From an uncultured Oscillospiraceae bacterium (GTDB lineage Bacteria; Bacillota; Clostridia; Oscillospirales; Oscillospiraceae), in the NCBI GenBank assembly GCA_948766235.1, contig CAQCFX010000019.1, forward strand, positions 1 to 29,184: 29,184 nucleotides of DNA, in the 5' to 3' direction. Below are positions 16,229-22,759 of the stretch, in pieces. Numbering within the stretch: position 1 is the stretch's first letter; every line of letters starts with the position of its first letter. Both the position numbers and the translations under genes were made by a program. The notes beneath the pieces were generated by a model. That model was not told the DNA's origin. It made no database searches and saw only the letters and a list, made by a program, of their open reading frames with translations.

Positions 16229-16993
16229 GTGCAGATGATTCTGTCCTACCTGCGCCGGTGCGTGGAGGATTACGATATGATTCGCCCCGGCGACCGCATT
16301 GCGGTGGGGGTGTCGGGGGGAAAGGACTCGCTGGTGCTGCTCTACGCCATGGCCAAGCTGCGGGAATTTTATCCGGAGCCCTTCGAGCTGCACGCCGTCA
16401 CCGTCCACCCCGGCGCGCCGGGCATGGACTTTGAGCCGGTGGCGGCGCTGTGCCGGGAGCTGAATGTGCCCTATCACCTGATTGAGACAGAGATTTTTCA
16501 TATTATCTTCGATTTGAGGCAGGAGAAGAACCCCTGCTCCATGTGCGCGAAAATGCGCCGGGGGGCCATGCACAACGCGCTGCAGGAGCTGGGCATCCAC
16601 AAGGTAGCCCTGGGCCACCACCGGGACGACGCGGTGGAGACCTTCTTCCTCTCACTGTTCTACGAGGGGCGGCTGTCCTGCTTCCAGCCGGTGACCTATC
16701 TGGACCGCACGGACATCACCCAAATCCGCCCCCTGCTCTACTGCGGGGAGGGGATGGTGCGGGGAGCGGCCCGGCGCTATGGGCTGCCGGTGGTGCACAA
16801 CCCCTGCCCCGCCGACGGGAACACCCGGCGGCAGGAGGTGAAGGAGCTGGTGGCAAGGCTTTCGAAGGACTACCCCAAGCTGAAGGACTACGTGTTTGGC
16901 GCCATGCAGCGCCTGCCCCTGCCCGAGTGGGGGCCGGTGAACGGAGGGCGGCGGCTGCGCCGCCGGGGAATGGAGGAGGACCATGCTGAATAA
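16229..16993 (+). CDS. TtcA-like tRNA 2-thiocytidine synthetase (PP-loop ATPase)
   Basis: 254-residue PP-loop (N-type ATP pyrophosphatase) protein of the TtcA/TtuA group, which thiolates tRNA bases; TtcA acts on cytidine 32. The ATP-binding SGGKDS is at residues 29-34. CSMCAKMRRG supplies Cys103 and Cys106, and Cys193 in NPCPADGNTRRQE is the likely third ligand of the iron-sulfur cluster, matching the TtcA cysteine pattern. GHHRDDAVET is also characteristic. The GTG at 16229 is chosen because AGGGGAGGG lies about 6 bases upstream; the ATG two codons later is too far from it. Its end overlaps the next gene by 11 bases. The exact tRNA target is inferred. Confidence 0.85.
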   Translation: MQMILSYLRRCVEDYDMIRPGDRIAVGVSGGKDSLVLLYAMAKLREFYPEPFELHAVTVHPGAPGMDFEPVAALCRELNVPYHLIETEIFHIIFDLRQEKNPCSMCAKMRRGAMHNALQELGIHKVALGHHRDDAVETFFLSLFYEGRLSCFQPVTYLDRTDITQIRPLLYCGEGMVRGAARRYGLPVVHNPCPADGNTRRQEVKELVARLSKDYPKLKDYVFGAMQRLPLPEWGPVNGGRRLRRRGMEEDHAE

Positions 16994-17612
16994 AATCTTC
17001 AACCCGGAGAACGGCTTTTTCAAGTTCATCAGCGTCCTGACCGATGTGTTTGCCTTCAGCATTCTGTGGCTGGTGTGCGCGGCGACGGTGGTGGGGCTGG
17101 GGCCGGGAACCACGGCCCTGTACGACGCCATGGCCCGCCACCTGAGAAAGGGACAGCCCGGGGGCTATGTGCGCTTCTGGGAGTCGCTGAAGTCCAATTT
17201 CAAAGTGGCCTGCCCTACGGGGCTGGTTGTGGCCGCCGCGGGATGGGGCATGGTGAAGCTCCACGGGGCGCTGTACGCCGGGGCCATGGCGGGGGACAGG
17301 ACCGCGTTCATGCTGTACGTGGCCTACTGGATTTTCTTTGTGCTGGTGTGCGGCGTGGCGGCCTATCTGTTCCCGGTGCTGTCCCGGTTCACCTTCGGGG
17401 TGGGGGGGCTGCTGGTTACCAGCGTAAAGCTGGCCCTGGCCCATCCGCTGACCACCCTGCTGCTGGGCCTGCTCACCGGGGGGGGCATTTTGGTGTGCGT
17501 GCTGTGGTGGTACTGGCTGCCCTGGCTGGTGCTGCCCTACGTGTGGGCGCGGGTGGCCAGCCTGCTGCTGGAGCGGGTGTTCAAGCCCTTCATAGAGGAG
17601 CAGGGAGGATAA
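16983..17612 (+). CDS. DUF624 family membrane protein (YesL-like)
   Basis: 209-residue membrane protein of the DUF624 / YesL family, usually five or six helices. The N-terminal NPENGFFKFISVLTDVF and GLGPGTTALYDAMARH segments are typical; the remainder is hydrophobic and ends in an LLLERVFKPF tail. Function is unknown. In other Firmicutes such genes often sit beside CUT1 sugar transporters; here the sialic-acid locus begins a little further on, past the 2H protein. The ATG overlaps the ttcA-like gene and has GGAGGA 5 bases upstream, so the two are co-translated. Confidence 0.85.
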   Translation: MLNKIFNPENGFFKFISVLTDVFAFSILWLVCAATVVGLGPGTTALYDAMARHLRKGQPGGYVRFWESLKSNFKVACPTGLVVAAAGWGMVKLHGALYAGAMAGDRTAFMLYVAYWIFFVLVCGVAAYLFPVLSRFTFGVGGLLVTSVKLALAHPLTTLLLGLLTGGGILVCVLWWYWLPWLVLPYVWARVASLLLERVFKPFIEEQGG

Positions 17613-17618
17613 AGAATC

Positions 17619-18125
17619 ATGCTGTGTGCCATTGCGAAAATTGACCCGGCGTCAAGCGAGCGGCTTGTAACATTGGCGAAGCTGACAGAGGGCTTTGGTA
17701 TTCCGCCCCGAAACGTGCACGGACACATTACGCTTGCGACCTATACCGGCGATGATGAGGAGCGGTTTATTTCATCCTGCAAAACGGTTTTGTCCGGCTA
17801 TGGGAAGTTTTCTGTCTGCTATGACAAAATTGAAGTATGGAGCCCTTCAACGATTATTGTGGCTGTGCCGCAAAAAGAAGGTGAGATTGCCGCCATTCAA
17901 AGGGAGATTTCCAGGGGCTGGGCGGCAGACTTGGACAAGTGGACACAGGGGGATGTATGGCAGCCCCATACCACCCTTGTGGTAAATCCTCAAGCCGATT
18001 TTAACTCGGTTGCCGAGGCAATGCAGGGGGTATTTGAGCCATTTGCCGCGCAAGTAGATAAAATTGAATTTTCCCGTGTTTATGAAGATGGGTATGAAAT
18101 AGTTGACTTCATTGAGCTTCTATAA
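17619..18125 (+). CDS. 2H phosphoesterase family protein (2'-5' RNA ligase-like)
   Basis: 168-residue protein of the 2H (LigT/2'-5' RNA ligase/cyclic phosphodiesterase) superfamily. The two catalytic H-x-T motifs are HIT at residues 36-38 (HGHITLATY) and HTT at 117-119 (QPHTTLVV). Members hydrolyse or ligate 2',3'-cyclic phosphates of RNA or nucleotides; the substrate here is unknown. Base composition is visibly AT-richer and codon choice more varied (AAA, GAA, ATT) than in neighbouring genes, which suggests recent acquisition. An AGGGAGGA site precedes the ATG and the gap to the DUF624 gene is only 6 bases. It is closed by a strong terminator. Confidence 0.85.
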   Translation: MLCAIAKIDPASSERLVTLAKLTEGFGIPPRNVHGHITLATYTGDDEERFISSCKTVLSGYGKFSVCYDKIEVWSPSTIIVAVPQKEGEIAAIQREISRGWAADLDKWTQGDVWQPHTTLVVNPQADFNSVAEAMQGVFEPFAAQVDKIEFSRVYEDGYEIVDFIELL

Positions 18126-18128
18126 CCA

Positions 18129-18166
18129 AGGAGCGGTACGGCCAATGGCCGTACCGCTCCTGTTTT
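18129..18166. terminator. Bidirectional terminator between convergent genes
   Basis: Perfect 15-bp stem AGGAGCGGTACGGCC (18129-18143), loop AAT, GGCCGTACCGCTCCT (18147-18161), followed by GTTTT on the plus strand. It separates the plus-strand 2H gene from the minus-strand SGNH gene and could serve both, although the minus-strand tail is less T-rich. Confidence 0.85.
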
Positions 18167-18178
18167 GCGCGCTATCGC

Positions 18179-18820
18179 TCAGGGCACCAGGTCCGGCACC
18201 AGCGCCGCCAGCTTTTCCGCCAACTGGGCGTGGCCCTTCCTCGTCAGGTGCATATGGTCGATTTGATTGAACTCGCACTGCGCCGCGTCCAGGAAGTGGG
18301 CCCCCACCAGCTTGGCGGTGGCCTCGTAATAGGCGGGCAGCTCCCGGGTCTTCACGTCGCAGCCGCGGCCCATGGCCGGGTCACTCATCTCCGGGTGGAT
18401 GGGGGGCGGGCAGACGATAAGGATGTTGGGGGCGTGGGTTCCCCAGCAGTCCACGCTCTGGGCCTTGCGCACCAGCCGCTCCATGCCGATGGAGATGCAG
18501 GCGGCGTTCATGCCCAGGCGCTCCTTGGCGTCGTTGGTGCCCAGCATAATGATAAGCAGGTCCACCACCTCATGGCTTTTCAGCAGGGAGTAGAGCACCG
18601 TCAGCGCGTCCATGGTCTCGTGGAGGGGATCCTGGAACACGGTGGTGCGGCCGGACAGGCCCTCCTCCGTCACCAGGTAGTCCGGCCCCAGGGCGGCCTG
18701 AAGGCGGCAGGTCCACCGCTCGTCTTCATTGAAGCGGATTCCGCCGTCGGCACAGTCGGCGGGGTCGGCACAGTAGCCGTGGGTGTTGGAGTCGCCCAGG
18801 CAGAGAATGTGCTTTTTCAT
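18179..18820 (-). CDS. SGNH/GDSL hydrolase
   Basis: 213-residue cytoplasmic SGNH-hydrolase. The four blocks are present: GDSNTHG with nucleophile Ser11, the oxyanion glycine in EGLSGRTT (53-60), GTND (94-97), and the Asp188-x-x-His191 dyad in DHMHLT. No signal peptide is seen. Family members are esterases or lipases of varied specificity. It lies 42 bases after the ROK-like gene on the same strand, inside the amino-sugar locus, so an esterase that removes O-acetyl groups from sialic acid or another acyl sugar is plausible but unproven. An AAAGGA site precedes the ATG. Confidence 0.88.
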   Translation of the reverse strand: MKKHILCLGDSNTHGYCADPADCADGGIRFNEDERWTCRLQAALGPDYLVTEEGLSGRTTVFQDPLHETMDALTVLYSLLKSHEVVDLLIIMLGTNDAKERLGMNAACISIGMERLVRKAQSVDCWGTHAPNILIVCPPPIHPEMSDPAMGRGCDVKTRELPAYYEATAKLVGAHFLDAAQCEFNQIDHMHLTRKGHAQLAEKLAALVPDLVP

Positions 18821-18840
18821 GAAATCAGTCCTTTGCCGGA

Positions 18841-18856
18841 TGTTTCACGTGAAACG
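18841..18856. other. parS: parS centromere site 2 (Spo0J/ParB binding)
   Basis: The 16-mer TGTTTCACGTGAAACG is identical to the site at 3251-3266, including GCCGGA immediately before it and one T after. It fills the 42-base gap between the SGNH and ROK-like genes. Two such sites 15.6 kb apart are best explained as parS. Confidence 0.85.
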
Positions 18857-18862
18857 TCCGTT

Positions 18863-20245
18863 TTATTTCTTCGGCTCGGGCAGGGAGGCGGCGGCCACGG
18901 ACTGGCCCACCCGGCGGGCTTTCTCGTCGGGCAGGGAGGCGCAGAACTTGCTGGCAATCTCGGGGTACTCGTCGGCCAGCACGGCTTTGGCGGTGTCCAG
19001 GATGATGTCGCCGCCCCGGCCGGACATCACCCGGCCCTGGAGCTGCACCTGGGCAAAGCCGTAGTAGCCGTAGTACAGGGCCAGGGAGTGGCCCAGGTAC
19101 ACGCCGATGGACTGGTAGATTTTCTCCGCGGCGGGGCTGCCGTCGGCCAGCAGCTTCTGCACCGCCTTGAGCTTCTCAGCGGGGGAGAGGGCCTCGTCCA
19201 GCTCAATGCCGGCGGCGGGGGCCAGCTTAATCACCGCGTCCTGGGAGAAATACTTCACGCCGCAGCCGATGTCGCCGCTCCACTCGTCCCGCATGGCGTC
19301 GGGGGAGGCGTCCACGGGCACAAAGGCCAGCTCGTTGAGCCAGCCGGTGACCCGGCCCTGGGCGTCCACATAGCCTACGGCCTCGCTGGTGCCCATGGCG
19401 ATGCCCAGCACGTTGTTCTCGCCTAAATTCATGGCGCCGGCCAGGGCGGACACGTCGCCGTCGTTGGCCACGATGTAGGGCACGTCGCCGAAGGTGTCGG
19501 TGATGGCGCGGATGTAGATGTCCTTCACCTTGGCGTCAAAGAGATCCTTAGGCACCTGGAGGAACAGGGAGGCGTTCATGGTGCGGTTGTCGATGTACAC
19601 GCCGGCGGAGGACACGCCCACCGCGTCCACTCTCGGCATATGCTCCGCGGCGGACTTCAGGGCGGCCACGATGCCGTCGTAGTGGTAGTCGGGGTCGGAG
19701 TTAATCTTGGGGAACCACACCACTTCCTCGGAGAACACCGGCTCGCCGTTAATCACGGCGGACACCTTCCGGTCGGACCCGCCCGCGTCAAAGCCGATGC
19801 GGCAGCCGTCCAGGTGGCGGCCGATGGCCTTGGGGTCGCCGCTCTCCTGGGGCACCTTCTCGCAGGCGATGATCTCAAAGGGATGCTCGAACACGTTGGC
19901 CATGTAGTCCCAGTCAAAGAACTGGCGGCCGGTGGCGGAGTAGTGGACGTTCATCTTGGCGGCCAGCTCGTCGCTGCCCGCGATGTACACCCGGAAGCCG
20001 CCGTACATCCACAGCATGGTCTTGATGACCCGCTCCACATAATACTCGTCGGCGGCGGCCATGTCCGGCGTGCCGTGAATTTTCACGTGCCACACGGCCA
20101 CCTGGCCGTTGGAGCGCTCCACGGCCACGTCCAGGGGCTTGTCCGCGCCGGCCAGGAAGGCGCGGTTAAACTGGGCCAGAGGGATAAAGCCGGGGTCCAG
20201 CTCGGGGACATTTTTGACGGATACGCTGATGCCGAGATGATTCAT
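18863..20245 (-). CDS. ROK-like sugar kinase with unusual N-terminal domain
   Basis: 460-residue protein. Residues 148 to the end have the actin-like ROK/ASKHA core: phosphate-1 motif DAGGSDRK (153-160), GVSSAGVY (210-217), catalytic-Asp region VANDGDVSALAGA with Asp262 as likely base, and phosphate-2-like GIAMGTSEAVGY (281-292). The usual ROK zinc motif is not seen; GDIGCGVKYF lies where a related loop would be. Residues 1-147 form an extra domain that I do not recognise. The ATG at 20245 is chosen because GGAGG lies 9 bases upstream; an ATG three codons earlier is adjacent to that site. Given nanA, nagA, nagB and an epimerase alongside, a GlcNAc or ManNAc kinase is the simplest role; a regulatory ROK is less likely because no helix-turn-helix is seen. 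Confidence 0.7.
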   Translation of the reverse strand: MNHLGISVSVKNVPELDPGFIPLAQFNRAFLAGADKPLDVAVERSNGQVAVWHVKIHGTPDMAAADEYYVERVIKTMLWMYGGFRVYIAGSDELAAKMNVHYSATGRQFFDWDYMANVFEHPFEIIACEKVPQESGDPKAIGRHLDGCRIGFDAGGSDRKVSAVINGEPVFSEEVVWFPKINSDPDYHYDGIVAALKSAAEHMPRVDAVGVSSAGVYIDNRTMNASLFLQVPKDLFDAKVKDIYIRAITDTFGDVPYIVANDGDVSALAGAMNLGENNVLGIAMGTSEAVGYVDAQGRVTGWLNELAFVPVDASPDAMRDEWSGDIGCGVKYFSQDAVIKLAPAAGIELDEALSPAEKLKAVQKLLADGSPAAEKIYQSIGVYLGHSLALYYGYYGFAQVQLQGRVMSGRGGDIILDTAKAVLADEYPEIASKFCASLPDEKARRVGQSVAAASLPEPKK

Positions 20246-20439
20246 GACATTCATCCTCCATTTCAAAATCCAAGCAAAAAGCAACGGATGGAACAAAAAA
20301 TCGGACAGGGGCAAAAAAACACGCTGTTTTTTGTGATAGTAGCCAAAAAAGGCCCAATGCCCATGCTATTAGCCTATCAGTTTTTTGCAGAAAGTCAAGC
20401 ATTTTTTGGGAAAAATGAAAATAATTTTCGTTCCTGCCC
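20246..20439. promoter_or_regulatory. Divergent intergenic region with candidate RpiR operator
   Basis: The region between the ROK-like gene and the epimerase is AT-rich. GAAAATAATTTTC (20417-20429) is a 13-base palindrome ending 10 bases upstream of the epimerase -35. CATTTTT-TGGG-AAAAATG (20400-20417) overlaps it. A minus-strand TTGACT (plus 20393-20398) may belong to the ROK-like promoter but no good -10 was found for it. The operator role is inferred from its resemblance to boxes upstream of the receptor gene. Confidence 0.5.
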
Positions 20440-20469
20440 TTGACGCGGCCCCGCCGGACAGGGTATGAT
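20440..20469 (+). promoter_or_regulatory. Promoter of the epimerase-rpiR operon
   Basis: TTGACG (20440-20445), 18-base spacer, TATGAT (20464-20469); each hexamer is one base from consensus. Start of transcription is expected near 20476, giving a leader of about 60 bases. Confidence 0.75.
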
Positions 20470-20535
20470 GAAGACAGCGGCAAGAGGGAAACTGCCAAAC
20501 CGGCTGAATTTCGTGATGAAAGGTGGAAGGTTTTT

Positions 20536-21741
20536 ATGGACATGATTCGCATGAAGGACCATCAGAGGTGGCTCAAGGAGGAGCTGGAGCGCTGCGTGGA
20601 CTTCTGGCTGAAAAACGGCATGGACCCGGTGCACGGCGGCGTCTACACCTGCCTGGACCGGGAGGGGAAGGTGTTCTCCACCGACAAAAGCGTGTGGATG
20701 CAGGGGCGCTGCGGGTGGATTTTTGCCCACCTGTGCCGTCTCTACGGCAAGAAGGACGAGTGGCTGGCGGCCAGCAAAAGCTGCCTGGACTTTTTGGAGG
20801 AGCACTGTATCAACCATGAGGCGGGGGGGCGGCTGTACTTCACCGTCACCGAGGACGGCAGGCCCCTGCGCCAGCGCCGCTACTGCTTCTCCGAGGCGTT
20901 TTACGCTCTGGCCAACGGGGAGTACTACGGCGTGGCCGGCGGGGAGGAGCACCTGGAGCGGGCCCGCCGGGCCTACGACCTGTACTGGGATTTGAACCAC
21001 GGCATGGCCGACCCCACCGGCCTGGGGCCCAAGACCATCCCCGAGACCCGCACCGGCCGGGCCTTCGGCACCCCCATGATTATCCTCAACGTCACCGGGG
21101 TGATGCTGCGGGTGGACCCGGCGCGGAAGGAGCTCTACGAGCAGCGCGCCCAGCAGTGCGTGGACGAGATTTTCAAGTACCACGTGAAGCCTGAGCTGAA
21201 GTGCTTGCTGGAGAACGTGGGCCCGGACGGCGAGGCGAGGCTGAACTACACCGAGGGGCGCGTGGTCAACCCCGGCCACGACATCGAGGGCGTGTGGTTC
21301 CTGCTGGAGCACGCCCAGCGCACCGGCGACAAGGAGCTGGTGAAGAAAGCCGCCCAGATTTTCGACTGGGCCATCGACCGGGGCTGGGACGACGAGTACG
21401 GCGGGCTGCTGTACTTCGTGGACTGCCTGGGCCGGCCTCCCGAGGCCTATGAGCACGACATGAAGCTGTGGTGGCCCCACAACGAGATTCTTATTGCCAG
21501 CCTGATGCTCTACCGGGACACCGGGGAGGAAAAATATCTGGATTGGTTTGAGAAGACGCTGGACTACTGCAAACAGTATTTCTCCGACCGGGAGTACGGC
21601 GAGTGGTACGGCTATCTCCGCCGGGACGGCAAGCCCACCCAGCCCCCGTGCAAGGGGAGCACGTTCAAGGGTCCCTTCCATCTGCCCCGGATGCTCAGCA
21701 TGTGCGAGCGGATGATGGATGAGCTCTTGAACGGGCAGTAA
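20536..21741 (+). CDS. N-acylglucosamine 2-epimerase (RenBP/AGE family)
   Basis: 401-residue cytoplasmic (alpha/alpha)6-barrel epimerase that interconverts ManNAc and GlcNAc without phosphorylation. AGE/RenBP landmarks are DPVHGGVYTCLDREG near the N-terminus, CFSEAFYALANGEYY, NPGHDIEGVW with His248 and Glu251, LWWPHNEIL around Glu317, and KGSTFKGPFHLPRML with His382; these catalytic-region motifs are all intact. Length matches the family (about 400). The ATG at 20536 follows AAGGTGGAAGG; an in-frame ATG two codons later is possible. It is 10 bases upstream of the RpiR gene. In this locus it would supply the ManNAc-to-GlcNAc step, replacing NanE. Confidence 0.9.
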   Translation: MDMIRMKDHQRWLKEELERCVDFWLKNGMDPVHGGVYTCLDREGKVFSTDKSVWMQGRCGWIFAHLCRLYGKKDEWLAASKSCLDFLEEHCINHEAGGRLYFTVTEDGRPLRQRRYCFSEAFYALANGEYYGVAGGEEHLERARRAYDLYWDLNHGMADPTGLGPKTIPETRTGRAFGTPMIILNVTGVMLRVDPARKELYEQRAQQCVDEIFKYHVKPELKCLLENVGPDGEARLNYTEGRVVNPGHDIEGVWFLLEHAQRTGDKELVKKAAQIFDWAIDRGWDDEYGGLLYFVDCLGRPPEAYEHDMKLWWPHNEILIASLMLYRDTGEEKYLDWFEKTLDYCKQYFSDREYGEWYGYLRRDGKPTQPPCKGSTFKGPFHLPRMLSMCERMMDELLNGQ

Positions 21742-21751
21742 GGGGGCCGGT

Positions 21752-22606
21752 ATGCCTTACGGCGACGTATTCACCAGAATCAACCGGGAATATTACCAGC
21801 TCACCAGCGCGGAAAAGAAGATTGCGGACTATATGCTCTTGCAGCGGCAGGAGTGCCAGTATATGTCCATCTCGGAAATGGCGGAGGTGGCGGACGTGGC
21901 GGAGGCCACCGTCTCCCGCTTCTGCCGCCGGCTGGGGTACAAGGGGTACAGCGCCTTCAAGCTGGCGGTGGCGGGCTCCTCCAGCGGCCAGCGGCCCATG
22001 AGCCCGCTGTACGGCGAGATTCAGTCAGAGGACAGCCTGGGCGATATGTGCCAGAAAATCTACGCCGCCGACGTGGACGCCATCACCCAGACGCTGGCTC
22101 TCATCAGCCCCGCGGCGGTGACCGCGGCGGCGGAGCTGATTTTGAAGGCGGACCGGGTGCTGTGCATGGGCCTGGGCGGGTCGTCCATCCTGGCGCGGGA
22201 GGCCGCGCACCTGTTTTCCACCGCCCTGCCCAATTTCTACTCCGTGGAGGATTCCCATTTTCAGGCCATCCGCTGCGCCCTGCTCACGCCGCGGGATGTG
22301 GTGGTGTACTTCTCCTACTCCGGCTCCACCAAGGATGTGGTGGACGTGATGAAAATCGCCCAGGAGCGGGGGGCCGGGTCCATCCTGATTACCCGCTTTC
22401 CCAAGTCCCCCGGCGCGTCCTGCGCCGACGTGGTGCTGGAGTGCGGGGCGCGGGAGGGGCCGCTGCAAATGGGCTCGGTGGCCGCCCGCATGGGGCAGCT
22501 CTACCTCATCGACGTGCTGTTCAACGAGGTGTGCCGCCGGGATATGGAGGGCTGCCGGAACCGGCGCAAGCAGGTGGCGGACGCGCTGGCCGACAAGCAC
22601 CTGTGA
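21752..22606 (+). CDS. RpiR-family transcriptional regulator (HTH + SIS)
   Basis: 284-residue regulator. The N-terminal HTH_6 domain (about residues 1-77) contains SISEMAEVADVAEATVSRFCRRLGYKG split into helix-turn-helix parts, and the SIS sugar-phosphate-binding domain (about 127-265) has GLGGSSILAREAAHL and FSYSGSTKDVVDVMKIA. RpiR relatives named NanR control sialic-acid genes in Vibrio and Clostridium, with ManNAc-6-P or similar as ligand. In this pathway a GlcNAc-6-P or GlcN-6-P ligand is more likely because ManNAc-6-P would not be made. It is encoded with the epimerase and directly upstream of the transporter operon. GGGGG precedes the ATG. Confidence 0.92.
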   Translation: MPYGDVFTRINREYYQLTSAEKKIADYMLLQRQECQYMSISEMAEVADVAEATVSRFCRRLGYKGYSAFKLAVAGSSSGQRPMSPLYGEIQSEDSLGDMCQKIYAADVDAITQTLALISPAAVTAAAELILKADRVLCMGLGGSSILAREAAHLFSTALPNFYSVEDSHFQAIRCALLTPRDVVVYFSYSGSTKDVVDVMKIAQERGAGSILITRFPKSPGASCADVVLECGAREGPLQMGSVAARMGQLYLIDVLFNEVCRRDMEGCRNRRKQVADALADKHL

Positions 22607-22619
22607 CGCGGCTGGGTTA

Positions 22620-22661
22620 GAAATTTTTTTCGCGGCTGAAAAATTCTTGAAATTTTTTTCG
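22620..22661 (+). promoter_or_regulatory. Two direct repeats, candidate RpiR operators
   Basis: GAAATTTTTTTCG occurs twice, at 22620-22632 and 22649-22661, 29 bases apart (close to three helical turns). The second ends 7 bases upstream of the receptor promoter's -35. The half-sites GAAA and TTTC match the box at 20417-20429. Confidence 0.5.
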
Positions 22662-22668
22662 AAACATA

Positions 22669-22697
22669 TTGACAAACTCTGTGAAAGATTATACAAT
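22669..22697 (+). promoter_or_regulatory. Promoter of the sugar ABC-nanA-nagBA operon
   Basis: TTGACA (22669-22674), 17-base spacer, TACAAT (22692-22697). Start near 22704, leaving a leader of about 55 bases. Confidence 0.8.
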
Positions 22698-22759
22698 CTG
22701 AACAAGAGCCCGCGGTTTATGCGGGTGAAGAATTATTGATATTGAGGAGGAAGTAAAGA

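Noticed and set aside
20084..20099. A third parS-like site (TTTTCACGTGCC region)
   Set aside because: It matches only about 12 of 16 consensus bases, breaks the palindrome and lies inside the ROK-like coding sequence.
22620..22661. UP element as the only explanation for the AT-rich tract before the sugar-binding protein promoter
   Set aside because: The tract contains two identical 13-base boxes in helical register and a matching box lies before the other promoter of the locus, so an operator is preferred; an UP-element effect cannot be excluded.
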